Shown here: piece by piece, positions 45,023 through 52,784 of the stretch
How the letters are laid out: each line of letters opens with the position of its first letter
Position numbering within the stretch: position 1 is the first letter of the stretch
Source of the DNA: Actinokineospora sp. NBRC 105648
GTDB lineage: Bacteria > Actinomycetota > Actinomycetes > Mycobacteriales > Pseudonocardiaceae
Direction: 5' to 3'
DNA: 64,000 nt
Assembly: GCF_030269645.1 (NCBI RefSeq)
Contig: NZ_BSTR01000008.1
Location: 1-64,000 of the forward strand
Position numbers and translations under genes: made by a program
Notes under the pieces: model-generated
Database searches by the model: none
What the model saw: only the letters and a program-made list of their open reading frames with translations
What the model was told of the DNA's origin: nothing

Positions 45023-45077
45023 ACCCAGACGGCAACACCCAGACGGCAACACCCAGACAACAACACCCAGGCGGCAC
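45023..45077. repeat. Four tandem 14-bp repeats
   Basis: acccagacggcaac occurs exactly at 45023 and 45037, then as acccagacaacaac at 45051 and acccaggcggcac at 45065. It lies just outside the end of the MBL gene. Confidence 0.85.
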
Positions 45078-45109
45078 CAAAGAACACCCCAAGCGACACC
45101 AAGAAAGGA

Positions 45110-45829
45110 TCACAACGACACCACCACCCCCTCACCAGCAGCCAACACCACCCCCGAAAACTCCCCACCCGCAGCAGCGACAGCCAACCCACGATCATTC
45201 CCCGGCCAGAAGTGCGTCAGCATCAACCGCTGAGCCCCAGCCGCCGAAGCCGCCCGACCAGCCTCGACCGCGGTCATCAACTGCCCGTCGGGCCGCCCGG
45301 GCCGATCAGTCGCCTCCACGATGAACAGGTCCGCACCACGACCCAACTCCGCCAACAGCGGCGTGGGCCCGGTATCCCCCGTATAGGCGACCACCACCCC
45401 ATCGGCGACAAGACGCACCCCCGCATTGGGCACATAATGCGGCAGCAAAACGCTGGTCAGCGCGAACGGCCCCACCTGATAATCACCCGGCAATTCCCGC
45501 ACGTCGAAGACCGCGCGCAAATCAACCTCGGGCTCCAACCCACCCAACCGCTCCAACACCCCGGGCGGGCAGTACAACGGCAACCGCGGCTCCCGCATCC
45601 CGCCGTAGAGCCGCATCCGGAACAGCCCGTGCAGGTCGATGCAGTGATCAGGGTGCTCGTGCGTGATCACCACGGCGTCCGGCACCCCGTGCGCCAAGAG
45701 CCGGGGCAACGTCGAATACCCCAGGTCGAGCACGACCCGGAAGCCATCCCACTCGAGCAGGAACCCGCTACAGGCACGCCCGGGTTCCGGATAGGCCCCG
45801 CAACTGCCGAGCACGGTGAGTCGTCGCAT
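45110..45829 (-). CDS. Metallo-beta-lactamase-fold hydrolase
   Basis: A 239-residue MBL-fold protein. Metal motif TH-E-HPDH (VVITHEHPDHCIDLHGLF), AYTGDTGPTPLL and a late LTHFWPGND. The N-terminal MRRLTVLGSCGAYPEPGRAC is like RNase Z-type MBL proteins, but it lacks an obvious RNase Z exosite. The substrate is unknown. The start ATG 45829 has a GGGGG tract upstream. Divergent from the histidine phosphatase gene (61 bp). Confidence 0.85.
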   Translation of the reverse strand: MRRLTVLGSCGAYPEPGRACSGFLLEWDGFRVVLDLGYSTLPRLLAHGVPDAVVITHEHPDHCIDLHGLFRMRLYGGMREPRLPLYCPPGVLERLGGLEPEVDLRAVFDVRELPGDYQVGPFALTSVLLPHYVPNAGVRLVADGVVVAYTGDTGPTPLLAELGRGADLFIVEATDRPGRPDGQLMTAVEAGRAASAAGAQRLMLTHFWPGNDRGLAVAAAGGEFSGVVLAAGEGVVVSL

Positions 45830-45890
45830 GCCCCCAGCATCCCCGCCGGGCACCCCCAGCGGCGCCGGGCCGGAGACCTAGGATCGGCGC

Positions 45891-46442
45891 ATGACGGTCT
45901 ACCTGCTGCGCCACGGGCCCACCGAGTGGTCGGAGAACGGTCGGCACACCGGACGCACCGACCTCCCGCTGACCGCCGACGGCGAGGACAAGGCCAGACA
46001 GGCCGGTGCGGTGCTGCGGGCCCTCGGCGCGCGGGGCCGGGTCTACGCCAGCCCGCGGACCCGGGCGCTGCGCACGGCCGAGCTGGCCGGGCTCACCGTG
46101 GACGAGGTCACCGAGGACCTCGCCGAGTGGGACTACGGCGACTACGAGGGCCTGACGACCACCACGATCCGGGAGACCGTGCCGGACTGGACCGTCTGGA
46201 CCCACCCCTGCCCCGGTGGCGAGACCGCCGGGCAGATCACCGAGCGGGCCAACCGGGTGATCGCCAACATCACCGACGACGCGATCCTGGTGGGCCACGG
46301 CCACTTCAGCCGGGTGCTGATCGCCGCCTGGATCGGCCAGGCCGCCGAGTTCGGTGTCCACTTCGGACTCGAAGCCGCCGGGGTGAGCACCCTCGGCGAC
46401 GAGCGCGGGGTGCCCCAGATCGTCCGACTCAACCAGCACTAG
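45891..46442 (+). CDS. Histidine phosphatase family protein (acid phosphatase / PGM-like)
   Basis: A 183-residue phosphatase. The catalytic signature LLRHGPTEWSENGRHTGRTD supplies the phospho-His; the second His is in ILVGHGHFSRVL; the acid/base is in LAEWDYGDYEGL. The substrate is not known; cofactor-dependent mutase activity is unlikely at this length. It is 11 bp upstream of a GNAT gene and likely co-transcribed. Confidence 0.9.
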   Translation: MTVYLLRHGPTEWSENGRHTGRTDLPLTADGEDKARQAGAVLRALGARGRVYASPRTRALRTAELAGLTVDEVTEDLAEWDYGDYEGLTTTTIRETVPDWTVWTHPCPGGETAGQITERANRVIANITDDAILVGHGHFSRVLIAAWIGQAAEFGVHFGLEAAGVSTLGDERGVPQIVRLNQH

Positions 46443-46453
46443 AGGAGAACACC

Positions 46454-46930
46454 GTGCCAGACCAGCGAGTCCGCCGCATCACCGAGTCCGATGTGGACGC
46501 CGTGGTCGGCCTGGTGCACGAGCTCGCCGACTACGAGCGCGCACCGCAGGAGTGCCACCTGAGCGCCGACCAGCTGCACGCGGCGCTCTTCGGCGGCAGT
46601 CCCGCGCTGTTCGGGCACGTGGCCGAGCTCGACGGGCAGGTCGTCGGCTGCGCCCTGTGGTTCCTGAACTTCTCCACCTGGCGCGGCACGCACGGCATCT
46701 ACCTCGAAGACCTCTTCGTCAGCCCGGCCGCGCGCGGATCGGGCCTGGGCAAGGCGTTGCTGCTCGAACTGGCCGAGGAGTGCGCGCGGCGCGGCTACCA
46801 GCGCCTCGAGTGGTCCGTGCTGGACTGGAACGAGCCCGCCATCGGCTTCTACCGCTCCCTCGGCGCCATCCCGATGGACGAGTGGACCGTCTACCGCCTC
46901 ACCGACGGCGCCCTCAAGGCCCTCGGCTAG
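46454..46930 (+). CDS. GNAT acetyltransferase, diamine/thialysine acetyltransferase-like
   Basis: A 158-residue GNAT. Acetyl-CoA motif YLEDLFVSPAARGSGLGKAL and C-terminal WNEPAIGFYRSLGA with DEWTVYRL, the pattern of spermidine/thialysine N-acetyltransferases (SSAT2-like). GTG 46454 has AGAGGAGA upstream. The adjacent phosphatase gene shares the transcript; a functional link is not evident. Confidence 0.85.
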   Translation: MPDQRVRRITESDVDAVVGLVHELADYERAPQECHLSADQLHAALFGGSPALFGHVAELDGQVVGCALWFLNFSTWRGTHGIYLEDLFVSPAARGSGLGKALLLELAEECARRGYQRLEWSVLDWNEPAIGFYRSLGAIPMDEWTVYRLTDGALKALG

Positions 46931-46938
46931 AGGTCTGG

Positions 46939-47415
46939 CTACAGGTCCCGGTACATGACGTGCACCGGCACGCGGCCCAGGGTCGCGTGCCGGAAGGCGC
47001 CGGGGATGGTCGCGACCACCTCGAACCCCAGCGACCGCCACAGCCGGACCGCGCCGGTGTTGGTCGAGACGACCGCGTTGAACTGCATGCCCGTGTACCC
47101 GGCGGCCCGCGCGGCGTCGAGGACGTGCCCGGCCAGCGCGCGCCCGATGCCGCGCCCGGCGTGGTCCGGGTCGACCATGAACCCCGCGTTGGCGACGTGG
47201 TCGCCCAAGCCGGGCTGGTTCGGCTTCAGCAGCGCGGTGCCCACGACCACGCCGCCGTCCTCGACGACGAACACCGCGCCCGCCATCCAGGCCCGCTCAG
47301 CGGCGTCCTGGTCGGTGGCCGGGTCCCACATGTAGGTCTCGCCGGTGGCCACCACCCGGTGCCACAGCGGCCAGATCAACGGCCAGTCCGCCGCCGACGC
47401 CTCGCGGATCAGCAC
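46939..47415 (-). CDS. GNAT acetyltransferase
   Basis: A 158-residue GNAT. Acetyl-CoA loop FMVDPDHAGRGIGRALAGHV, then QFNAVVSTNTGAVRLWRSLG and HVMYRDL at the end, the usual layout of phosphinothricin-acetyltransferase-like small GNATs. The substrate is unknown. GTG 47415 shares one base with the stop codon of the upstream membrane protein gene, so the two form an operon. The 3' end is 8 bp from the convergent GNAT gene. Confidence 0.85.
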   Translation of the reverse strand: MLIREASAADWPLIWPLWHRVVATGETYMWDPATDQDAAERAWMAGAVFVVEDGGVVVGTALLKPNQPGLGDHVANAGFMVDPDHAGRGIGRALAGHVLDAARAAGYTGMQFNAVVSTNTGAVRLWRSLGFEVVATIPGAFRHATLGRVPVHVMYRDL

Positions 47416-47819
47416 TACTCGCCCCGGTAGTCCTCGCCCTGGGCCCACGCGTTGGTCGCCGGGCGCAGCAGCAGCACCAGGACCACCAGGCACACGACCG
47501 CCACCGGCGCGCCGATCTCCGGGCGCCCCGAGGGCCCGATCGCGTACCAGGACACCCCTAACAGCAGGACCTGCAAGACGATCGACGGACTGCGCGCCCA
47601 GTGCTTGCCGAGCAGCAGCCCGATGCCGCACGCGAGCACCCCGGCGGTCAGCACGGCGAAGTACGCGGCCTCGCCGTAGACGTTCCCGCCGGTGACCGCG
47701 TCCCCGGCCAATCCCCTGACCAGCAACAACACCGTGAACCCGAGCGCGGTCAGGCCCTGCAGCCCGACCAGGGCGCCCGCGCCGAGGACGGTGCGCGGGG
47801 CGGTGGAGGAGAGTCGCAC
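47415..47819 (-). CDS. Four-helix membrane protein
   Basis: A 134-residue hydrophobic protein with four predicted helices (VLGAGALVGLQGLTALGFTV; YFAVLTAGVLACGIGLLLG; SIVLQVLLLGVSWYAIG; PVAVVCLVVLVLLL). No family function is known to me; similar short integral proteins are common in actinobacteria. Start GTG 47819. Confidence 0.75.
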   Translation of the reverse strand: MRLSSTAPRTVLGAGALVGLQGLTALGFTVLLLVRGLAGDAVTGGNVYGEAAYFAVLTAGVLACGIGLLLGKHWARSPSIVLQVLLLGVSWYAIGPSGRPEIGAPVAVVCLVVLVLLLRPATNAWAQGEDYRGE

Positions 47820-48107
47820 GACGGCCCTTCGTCAGAGGCGGCTGGCTAGCGCACGATGACCCTGCGTGCACACCGCCGATGGTATGCCACCCGGACGGCC
47901 GGTCGTGCGGCGTCGCCGAGCGGTGCATGATCGGCGGTGTCACTTCCTCGCGGATCGACGGGACAGACGGTCGTCTGGGTGCACTCGTCGTGATGGGGCC
48001 GACCGAAGGGAACTCGATCACGACCGGTTCGACCCGCACGACCGGATGACCCCCGTTCGGGGAGGGCGACGGCGAGAGCCGCCCACCGGCCGGCTTACCC
48101 TCGGGTA

Positions 48108-49040
48108 ATGCGCGCTGTCCTCGTGGTGAACCCGCAGGCGACCGCGACCACCCCGGCCGGTCGCGACGTGCTGGCGCACGCGCTGGCCAGCCAGGTGAAG
48201 CTCGAGGTGGTCGAGACCGACTACCGGGGGCACGCGCTGGCCGCCGCCGCGCAGGCCGCGGTGGACGGCGCCGACCTGGTCGTCGCGCACGGCGGCGACG
48301 GCACGGTCAACGAGGTGGTCAACGGCCTGCTGGCCACCGGCCCCTCGGCGGTCACGCCGATGCTCGGTGTGGTGCCCGGCGGCTCGGCCAACGTCTTCGC
48401 CCGCGCGCTCGGCCTGCCGCGCAACCCGGTCGAGGCGACGCACCTGCTGCTGCGCGCGCTCGAGGAGGGCCGCGGCAGGCGGGTCGGGCTGGGCCGGGTC
48501 GACTCCGGCGGCCAGGCCGCGCACCGCTGGTTCACCTTCAACGCGGGCATGGGCTGGGACGCCGACGTGGTCGCCGACGTGGACCGCAAGCGCGGCAAGC
48601 GAACCGGCCCGTCGCTCTACGCCCGGGTGGCGGTCGCCCGCTACGCCCGACCGGGCTACCGCAGGCCGGACCTGACCGTCGAGATCCCCGGCGAGGACCC
48701 GATCACCGGGCTGCGGCTGGCCTTCGTGTCCAACACCGACCCGTGGACCTACCTGGGCGCCCGCCCGATCCACCTCAACCCGGGCTGCTCCTTCGAGAAG
48801 GGCCTGGGCCTGTTCGGCCTGCGGACCCTCGGCGTGCCCACCGTGCTCCGGCACTTCCGGCAGGCGCTGAGCGACAGCGGCCGCCAGCGGGGCCGCAACC
48901 TGGTCCGCCGCGACGATGTTGCGCAGATCACGGTCACTTCTTCCGAGCCGATTCGCCTGCAGTGCGACGGGGATCTGATCGGTGAGCGCACCCGGGTGGA
49001 GTTCTCGGCCGTCGCGGACGCGCTGACCGTGGCACTCTGA
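48108..49040 (+). CDS. Diacylglycerol kinase family lipid kinase
   Basis: A 310-residue DagK/YegS-type lipid kinase. Nucleotide motif VVAHGGDGTVNEVVNG and GVVPGGSANVFARALG, then FNAGMGWDADVV and the C-terminal LQCDGDLIGERT. It phosphorylates a lipid with a free hydroxyl; the exact substrate is not known. It is commonly next to whiB1 in actinobacteria. The ATG at 48108 follows a TACCCT box within eight bases and has no binding site, so it may be leaderless. The 288 bases upstream hold no other feature that I recognise. Confidence 0.9.
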   Translation: MRAVLVVNPQATATTPAGRDVLAHALASQVKLEVVETDYRGHALAAAAQAAVDGADLVVAHGGDGTVNEVVNGLLATGPSAVTPMLGVVPGGSANVFARALGLPRNPVEATHLLLRALEEGRGRRVGLGRVDSGGQAAHRWFTFNAGMGWDADVVADVDRKRGKRTGPSLYARVAVARYARPGYRRPDLTVEIPGEDPITGLRLAFVSNTDPWTYLGARPIHLNPGCSFEKGLGLFGLRTLGVPTVLRHFRQALSDSGRQRGRNLVRRDDVAQITVTSSEPIRLQCDGDLIGERTRVEFSAVADALTVAL

Positions 49041-49157
49041 TCACCGCAGTTCCGAACGGGTGAGCGCACTGCACCCAGGCGGGCGGTCCAGACCAGTCGG
49101 GGCCGTGATCAAATCGTTGCCCTCCGCAGCCACGGGGCGCTGACCTGTCACTTTCGG

Positions 49158-49171
49158 GTGAGGTCACTCAC
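49158..49171. promoter_or_regulatory. CRP-type site 1 upstream of whiB1
   Basis: GTGA-ggtcac-TCAC is an exact half-site match for CRP (GTGA-N6-TCAC). If the TTGACA at 49189 is the -35 box, the site centres near -59, a class I activator position. Confidence 0.6.
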
Positions 49172-49188
49172 CGGGCGGAGAACAACCC

Positions 49189-49217
49189 TTGACATCCGCG
49201 CAGTTCGTGAAAGCATT
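49189..49217 (+). promoter_or_regulatory. Candidate whiB1 promoter
   Basis: TTGACA at 49189-49194 is followed after 16-17 bp by aagcat/agcatt as a poor -10 box. The predicted start is near 49224, leaving a ~65-base leader before whiB1. The -10 overlaps CRP-type site 2. Confidence 0.5.
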
Positions 49218-49220
49218 CAC
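49207..49220. promoter_or_regulatory. CRP-type site 2 upstream of whiB1
   Basis: GTGA-aagcat-TCAC, again an exact half-site match. It overlaps the candidate -10 box, where binding would be expected to repress. Confidence 0.6.
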
Positions 49221-49289
49221 AAGCACCCCGACGACCGGATGACGACTAGTGGCGCGTCTAAGCGCGCCCGATGCGAGGAGCAAGCAGAA

Positions 49290-49544
49290 ATGGACTGGCG
49301 CCACCGCGCGGCCTGCCGTGACGAGGACCCGGAGCTGTTCTTCCCCGTGGGGACAAGCGGTCCGGCGATCCTGCAGGTCTCCGAGGCGAAGGCCGTTTGC
49401 CACCGCTGCCCCGTCGCCTCCAACTGCCTGTCATGGGCGCTCGAGAGCGGCCAGGACGCTGGCGTTTGGGGCGGTATGAGTGAGGACGAGCGTCGCGCGC
49501 TGAAGCGCCGCAACGCCCGCACTCGGGCACGCAGCAACGCCTGA
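49290..49544 (+). CDS. whiB1: WhiB1, iron-sulfur transcription factor
   Basis: An 84-residue WhiB protein almost identical in pattern to mycobacterial WhiB1: MDWRHRAACRDEDPELFF, cysteines at 9, 37, 40 and 46 (CHRCPVASNC) that bind a [4Fe-4S] cluster, the GVWGGMSEDE turn, and a basic C-terminus RRALKRRNARTRAR. In mycobacteria it is essential, binds the SigA C-terminus and responds to nitric oxide. ATG 49290 has GAGGAGC upstream. Neighbours (lipid kinase, pdtaS, biotinyl protein, rsrA-sigR) follow the mycobacterial order. Confidence 0.97.
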   Translation: MDWRHRAACRDEDPELFFPVGTSGPAILQVSEAKAVCHRCPVASNCLSWALESGQDAGVWGGMSEDERRALKRRNARTRARSNA

Positions 49545-49569
49545 GCTTAAAAACCGCGTAAAGACCGCG

Positions 49570-49605
49570 GAAGCCCGGCACCGAATTGATTCGGTGCCGG
49601 GCTTC
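49570..49605. terminator. Bidirectional terminator between whiB1 and pdtaS
   Basis: A perfect 16-bp stem (49570-49585 with 49590-49605, loop ttga) followed by tgcgttt. It lies 25 bp after the whiB1 stop and 36 bp before the pdtaS stop. Confidence 0.92.
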
Positions 49606-49641
49606 TGCGTTTACCAATGGTATTGGCTGTTTACCAATCGC

Positions 49642-51159
49642 TTACCGCCGGTGCGACAGCGGAACGCGCAACACCGCTTCGGTTCCGCCCGCGTCGCGCC
49701 TGCGCAGTGACAGCGTGCCGCGCAGCTCCGACTCGACCAGGGTCCGCACGATCTGCAGGCCCAACCCGTTGGTCCGCTCCAGCGAGAACCCGGCGGGCAG
49801 GCCGCGCCCGTCGTCGGCGACGACCACGTCGAGCCACCGGGCCGAGCGGGTCGCGGTGACCACGACCTCGCCGGAGTTGCCCGGCGGGTAGGCGTGCTCG
49901 ACGGCGTTCTGGGTGAGCTCGGTCAGCACCATCACCAGCGGCGTCGCCGTCTCGGCGGCCACCACGCCGAACTGCCCGCTCTTGCGGACCTTCACGTGGC
50001 TCTCGGCCACCGCGACGTCACCGACTATCGGGATCACCTTGTCCACCAAGGCATCCAGGTCGACCCGCTCGTCCACAGAGGTGGACAGCGTCTCGTGCAC
50101 CATGGCGATCGCGGCCACCCGGCGCACCGACTCGGCCAGCGCCTCCTTGGCCTCCGGGCTGTTCGTCCGGCGCGACTGCAACCGCAGCAGCGCGGCCACG
50201 GTCTGCAGGTTGTTCTTCACCCGGTGGTGGATCTCGCGGATCGTCGCGTCCTTGGACAGCAACGCGCGGTCACGCCTGCGCACCTCGGTGACGTCGCGGC
50301 AGAGCACCAGCGCCCCCGCCGCCTTGCCACCGGGCCGCAGCGGCAGCGCGCGGAACAGCACCGCCGCCCCGCGCCGCGACTCGGCCTCGGTGCGCATGCT
50401 CGGCTGGCCGTCGAGCGCCAGCAGGATCCGCTGCGCCACCTCGGTCGCGTCGAACGGGTCGCCGATCAGCGACCGGGTCAGCGGCGCGAGCCGGACCCCG
50501 ACCAGGTCGGAGGCGTGGCCCATCCGGTGGTAGGCCGAGAGCGCGTTCGGGCTGGCGAAGACCACCGCGCCCGCGGGGTCGAGCCGGATCAGGCCGTCAC
50601 CCACCCGTGGACTGGTGTGCACGTCCGGTGACGGCTCGGTGGTCGGGAAGGTGCCGTCGGCGACCATCTGGCACAGGTCCCCCGCGATCCCCAGGTAGGC
50701 GATCTCCAGCGCGCTGGGCACCCGGGGCACCGCCAGGTTCGTCTCCCGGGACAGCACCGCGACGACCTCGCCGCCGGAGGTGACCGGGATGGCCTCGCGG
50801 CGCACCGGCACCCCCAGGTACCAGCGCGGGTCCTCCTCGCGGCAGATCCGCCGCTCGGCGGTGGCCCGGCGCAGCTGCGGGTGCTCGTCGACGTCGGTGT
50901 GGCTGGCGACGACGTCCTCGGGGTGCGCGGTGGGCCCGGTCGTCGGCCGCGCCTGCGCCACGCAGATGTAGCGCCGCCCGGCGTCCTGCGGGGGCAGCGG
51001 CGTGCCGTCCTGGCCCGCGGTCTCGGGGACCCAGAGCAGGAAGTCGGCGAAGGACAGGTCGGAGAGCAGCTGCCACTCCGCGACCACGGTCTGCAGGTGG
51101 TCGACGGCACCGCCGGAGAGCCCGGTGTGCTCGGCGAGCAGGTCAGAGAGCGTGGACAC
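49642..51159 (-). CDS. pdtaS: PdtaS-type sensor histidine kinase
   Basis: A 505-residue soluble sensor kinase. N-terminal GAF-like domain (about 10-150), PAS domain (about 185-300), HisKA_2 phospho-acceptor HHRVKNNLQTVAALL, and an ATPase with LTQNAVEHAY, ADDGRGLPAGF and NGLGLQIV. It is the orthologue, by sequence and by place next to whiB1, of mycobacterial PdtaS (Rv3220c). PdtaS phosphorylates the ANTAR antiterminator PdtaR and responds to nitric oxide and copper. No membrane helix is present. GTG start at 51159. Confidence 0.93.
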   Translation of the reverse strand: MSTLSDLLAEHTGLSGGAVDHLQTVVAEWQLLSDLSFADFLLWVPETAGQDGTPLPPQDAGRRYICVAQARPTTGPTAHPEDVVASHTDVDEHPQLRRATAERRICREEDPRWYLGVPVRREAIPVTSGGEVVAVLSRETNLAVPRVPSALEIAYLGIAGDLCQMVADGTFPTTEPSPDVHTSPRVGDGLIRLDPAGAVVFASPNALSAYHRMGHASDLVGVRLAPLTRSLIGDPFDATEVAQRILLALDGQPSMRTEAESRRGAAVLFRALPLRPGGKAAGALVLCRDVTEVRRRDRALLSKDATIREIHHRVKNNLQTVAALLRLQSRRTNSPEAKEALAESVRRVAAIAMVHETLSTSVDERVDLDALVDKVIPIVGDVAVAESHVKVRKSGQFGVVAAETATPLVMVLTELTQNAVEHAYPPGNSGEVVVTATRSARWLDVVVADDGRGLPAGFSLERTNGLGLQIVRTLVESELRGTLSLRRRDAGGTEAVLRVPLSHRR

Positions 51160-51181
51160 GCGACTCCCAGGGGTTCGGCTA

Positions 51182-51397
51182 CTACTCCAGCACGGCGATC
51201 AGGTCGTGCTCCTGCACGACGTCGCCCTCTTTGACGGCCAGCCTGGTCAGCCTGCCACCGCCCTCGGTGAGCACCGGGATCTCCATCTTCATCGACTCGA
51301 GGATCACCACGGTGTCACCCTCGGCTAACCGCTCACCCTCGCGCGCGACCACGTTGAGCACGTTGGCCACCATCTCGGCGTGGATCTCCTGCGCCAT
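51182..51397 (-). CDS. Biotin/lipoyl attachment domain protein (TB7.3-like)
   Basis: Seventy-one residues forming one biotinyl domain with the biotin lysine in ESMKMEIPV. It matches the single-domain biotinylated protein TB7.3 (Rv3221c) in length and in gene order beside pdtaS. It may be a carrier for an acyl-CoA or related carboxylase, though the physiological partner is not established. ATG 51397. Confidence 0.93.
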   Translation of the reverse strand: MAQEIHAEMVANVLNVVAREGERLAEGDTVVILESMKMEIPVLTEGGGRLTRLAVKEGDVVQEHDLIAVLE

Positions 51398-51519
51398 CCG
51401 CTGCCCCTTTTCGCCCTGGTGCTGCCCGATCCAATCCAACCACGACCGGGGCCTGGCAAAACCCCTAACCACGACGTGGCAAAATCGTCGGCTCAAGCCA
51501 AAGCCAGCAGGAGGCACCG

Positions 51520-51594
51520 ATGTCGAAGCGCGCCCGCAAGCGTCGCGACCGCAAGAAGGGTGGCGCGAACCACGGCAAGCGCCCCAACGCCTGA
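51520..51594 (+). CDS. Ribosomal protein bL37
   Basis: A 24-residue very basic peptide: MSKRARKRRDRKKGGANHGK then RPNA. It matches the actinobacterial large-subunit protein bL37 first seen in mycobacterial ribosome structures. A consensus AGGAGG stands seven bases before the ATG and a strong terminator follows within 20 bp, so it is a self-contained transcription unit. It is placed between the biotinyl protein and rsrA-sigR genes. Confidence 0.88.
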   Translation: MSKRARKRRDRKKGGANHGKRPNA

Positions 51595-51610
51595 GCACCA
51601 GCTCCGCGTA

Positions 51611-51652
51611 CGCGAACAGGCCCCGGCACACCCGTGCCGGGGCCTGTTCGCG
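51611..51652 (+). terminator. Terminator after bL37 / rsrA
   Basis: A perfect 19-bp stem, 51611-51629 with 51634-51652, loop accc. Located between convergent bL37 and rsrA; no T-run, but a very stable hairpin. Confidence 0.88.
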
Positions 51653-51674
51653 TATTGGCTGGCTGGCGTGCTGG

Positions 51675-51980
51675 TCAGTCGCGCTCGACGGTGGTGCGGG
51701 TGATCTCGATGTTCACCCCGCCGTGCTCGATGACCGTCTTGCGGATCGAGGCGCGCAGCCGGTCGCGGAACTCCTCCGGCGCCTGGTCGCCGCCGCACTT
51801 GCGGGCGAGCAGGACCTTGAGGTGCTCCTCGATGCCGTACTGCTCCAGGCACGGGCTGCACTCGTCCAGGTGCCGCTGCAGCGTCGCGCGGCGGGTGAGG
51901 TCGCACTCCTGGTCGAGGAAGAGCCACACCTCGCCGAGCACGTCGCCGCAGTCGGTCTCGTGGTGGTTGCCGCAGCTCAC
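51675..51980 (-). CDS. rsrA: Zinc-containing redox-sensitive anti-sigma factor (RsrA/RshA)
   Basis: A 101-residue ZAS-family anti-sigma factor. The zinc/redox motif is H-x3-C-x2-C in [13 protein letters not shown], with an additional N-terminal Cys in [11 protein letters not shown]. Under disulfide stress these cysteines oxidise, zinc is lost and SigR is released. The GTG start overlaps the sigR stop codon (GTGA), ensuring equimolar synthesis. Confidence 0.95.
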   Translation of the reverse strand: MSCGNHHETDCGDVLGEVWLFLDQECDLTRRATLQRHLDECSPCLEQYGIEEHLKVLLARKCGGDQAPEEFRDRLRASIRKTVIEHGGVNIEITRTTVERD

Positions 51981-52582
51981 GACCCCGCCACCTCCCGGAC
52001 GAACCCGCGCTCGCGGGCCACCCCGGCGAGCAGGTCGCGCAGCTGGCGCCTGCCGCGGTGCAGGCGGGACATCACGGTGCCGATCGGCGTGCCCATGATC
52101 TCGGCGATCTCCTTGTAGGCGAATCCCTCGACGTCGGCGAGGTAGACCGCCAGCCGGAACTCCTCGGGCAGCTGCTGCAGCGCCCGCTTGACGTCGTCGT
52201 CGGGCAGCAGGTCCATCGCCTCGACCTCGGCCGAGCGCAGCCCGCTGGAGGTGTGGCTCTCGGCCTTGGCCAGCTGCCAGTCGGTGATCTCGTCGGTCGG
52301 CGACTGCAGCGGCTGGCGCTGCCGCTTGCGGTAGCCGTTGATGTAGGTGTTGGTGAGGATGCGGTAGAGCCAGGCCTTGAGGTTGGTGCCCGCGGAGAAG
52401 GACGCGAAGGCGGCGAACGCCTTGAGGTAGGTCTCCTGGACCAGGTCCTCGGCGTCGGCGGGGTTGCGGGTCATCCGCAGCGCGGCGGAGTAGAGCTGGT
52501 CGAGCAGCGGCATGGCGTCGCGCTCGAACCGCTCCCCGCGCGCGGCGGCGGACTCGGCACTCTTGGCTTCGGTGCGGGGCAC
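51977..52582 (-). CDS. sigR: ECF sigma factor SigR (SigH), thiol-oxidative stress
   Basis: A 201-residue ECF sigma factor. Region 2: [46 protein letters not shown]; region 4: [40 protein letters not shown]. It controls thiol-oxidative and heat-stress genes with RsrA. The GTG at 52582 has AAAGGAG four bases upstream. The frame is open 50 codons further to GTG 52732, which lies just downstream of a SigR-type promoter; this would give an extended form like SigR-prime of Streptomyces. Confidence 0.95.
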   Translation of the reverse strand: MPRTEAKSAESAAARGERFERDAMPLLDQLYSAALRMTRNPADAEDLVQETYLKAFAAFASFSAGTNLKAWLYRILTNTYINGYRKRQRQPLQSPTDEITDWQLAKAESHTSSGLRSAEVEAMDLLPDDDVKRALQQLPEEFRLAVYLADVEGFAYKEIAEIMGTPIGTVMSRLHRGRRQLRDLLAGVARERGFVREVAGS

Positions 52583-52732
52583 CGCGCTCCTTTCGGGTGC
52601 GCGCGCACCCGTGTCGAGGTGCGCATAGGGCTTCACCGAGCTTACGCGGATCGGGCGCGGCAGGCTGTTGGCCGAACCACCCGCACGACGTGAACTCGGC
52701 CGCTTCGTCTCGGTGATCTCCTGGGTGAGCAC
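52583..52732 (-). CDS. sigR: N-terminal extension of SigR (alternative start, SigR-prime)
   Basis: Fifty in-frame codons from GTG 52732 ([20 protein letters not shown]...) leading without a stop into SigR. They would be translated only from the stress-induced transcript. In Streptomyces coelicolor the equivalent 55-residue extension makes SigR unstable and closes a feedback loop. Reading this one as functional is inference. Confidence 0.65.
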
Positions 52733-52741
52733 ACTGGCTTG

Positions 52742-52768
52742 AACACGGCGGACGCGATCGGCATTCCC
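52742..52768 (-). promoter_or_regulatory. SigR-dependent promoter (autoregulatory)
   Basis: On the minus strand GGGAAT (complement 52763-52768) is followed by exactly 18 bases and then GTT (complement 52742-52744), the SigR/SigH consensus. The expected transcription start, six to eight bases past GTT, falls within about four bases of GTG 52732. Confidence 0.85.
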
Positions 52769-52784
52769 CCTCTAGCCTGTCCCC

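Larger units (their letters stand above)
44548..45109. other. Repeat-rich convergent region between sodN and the MBL gene
   Basis: There is no credible gene in 562 bases. In order: the sodN terminator, C/T-rich degenerate repeats, a 28-bp-arm palindrome, and four 14-bp tandem repeats. Confidence 0.8.

Noticed and set aside
47866-48108. An 80-codon frame before the lipid kinase gene
   Set aside because: Arg/Asp-rich with no family match; ends exactly over the kinase start. Considered promoter DNA.
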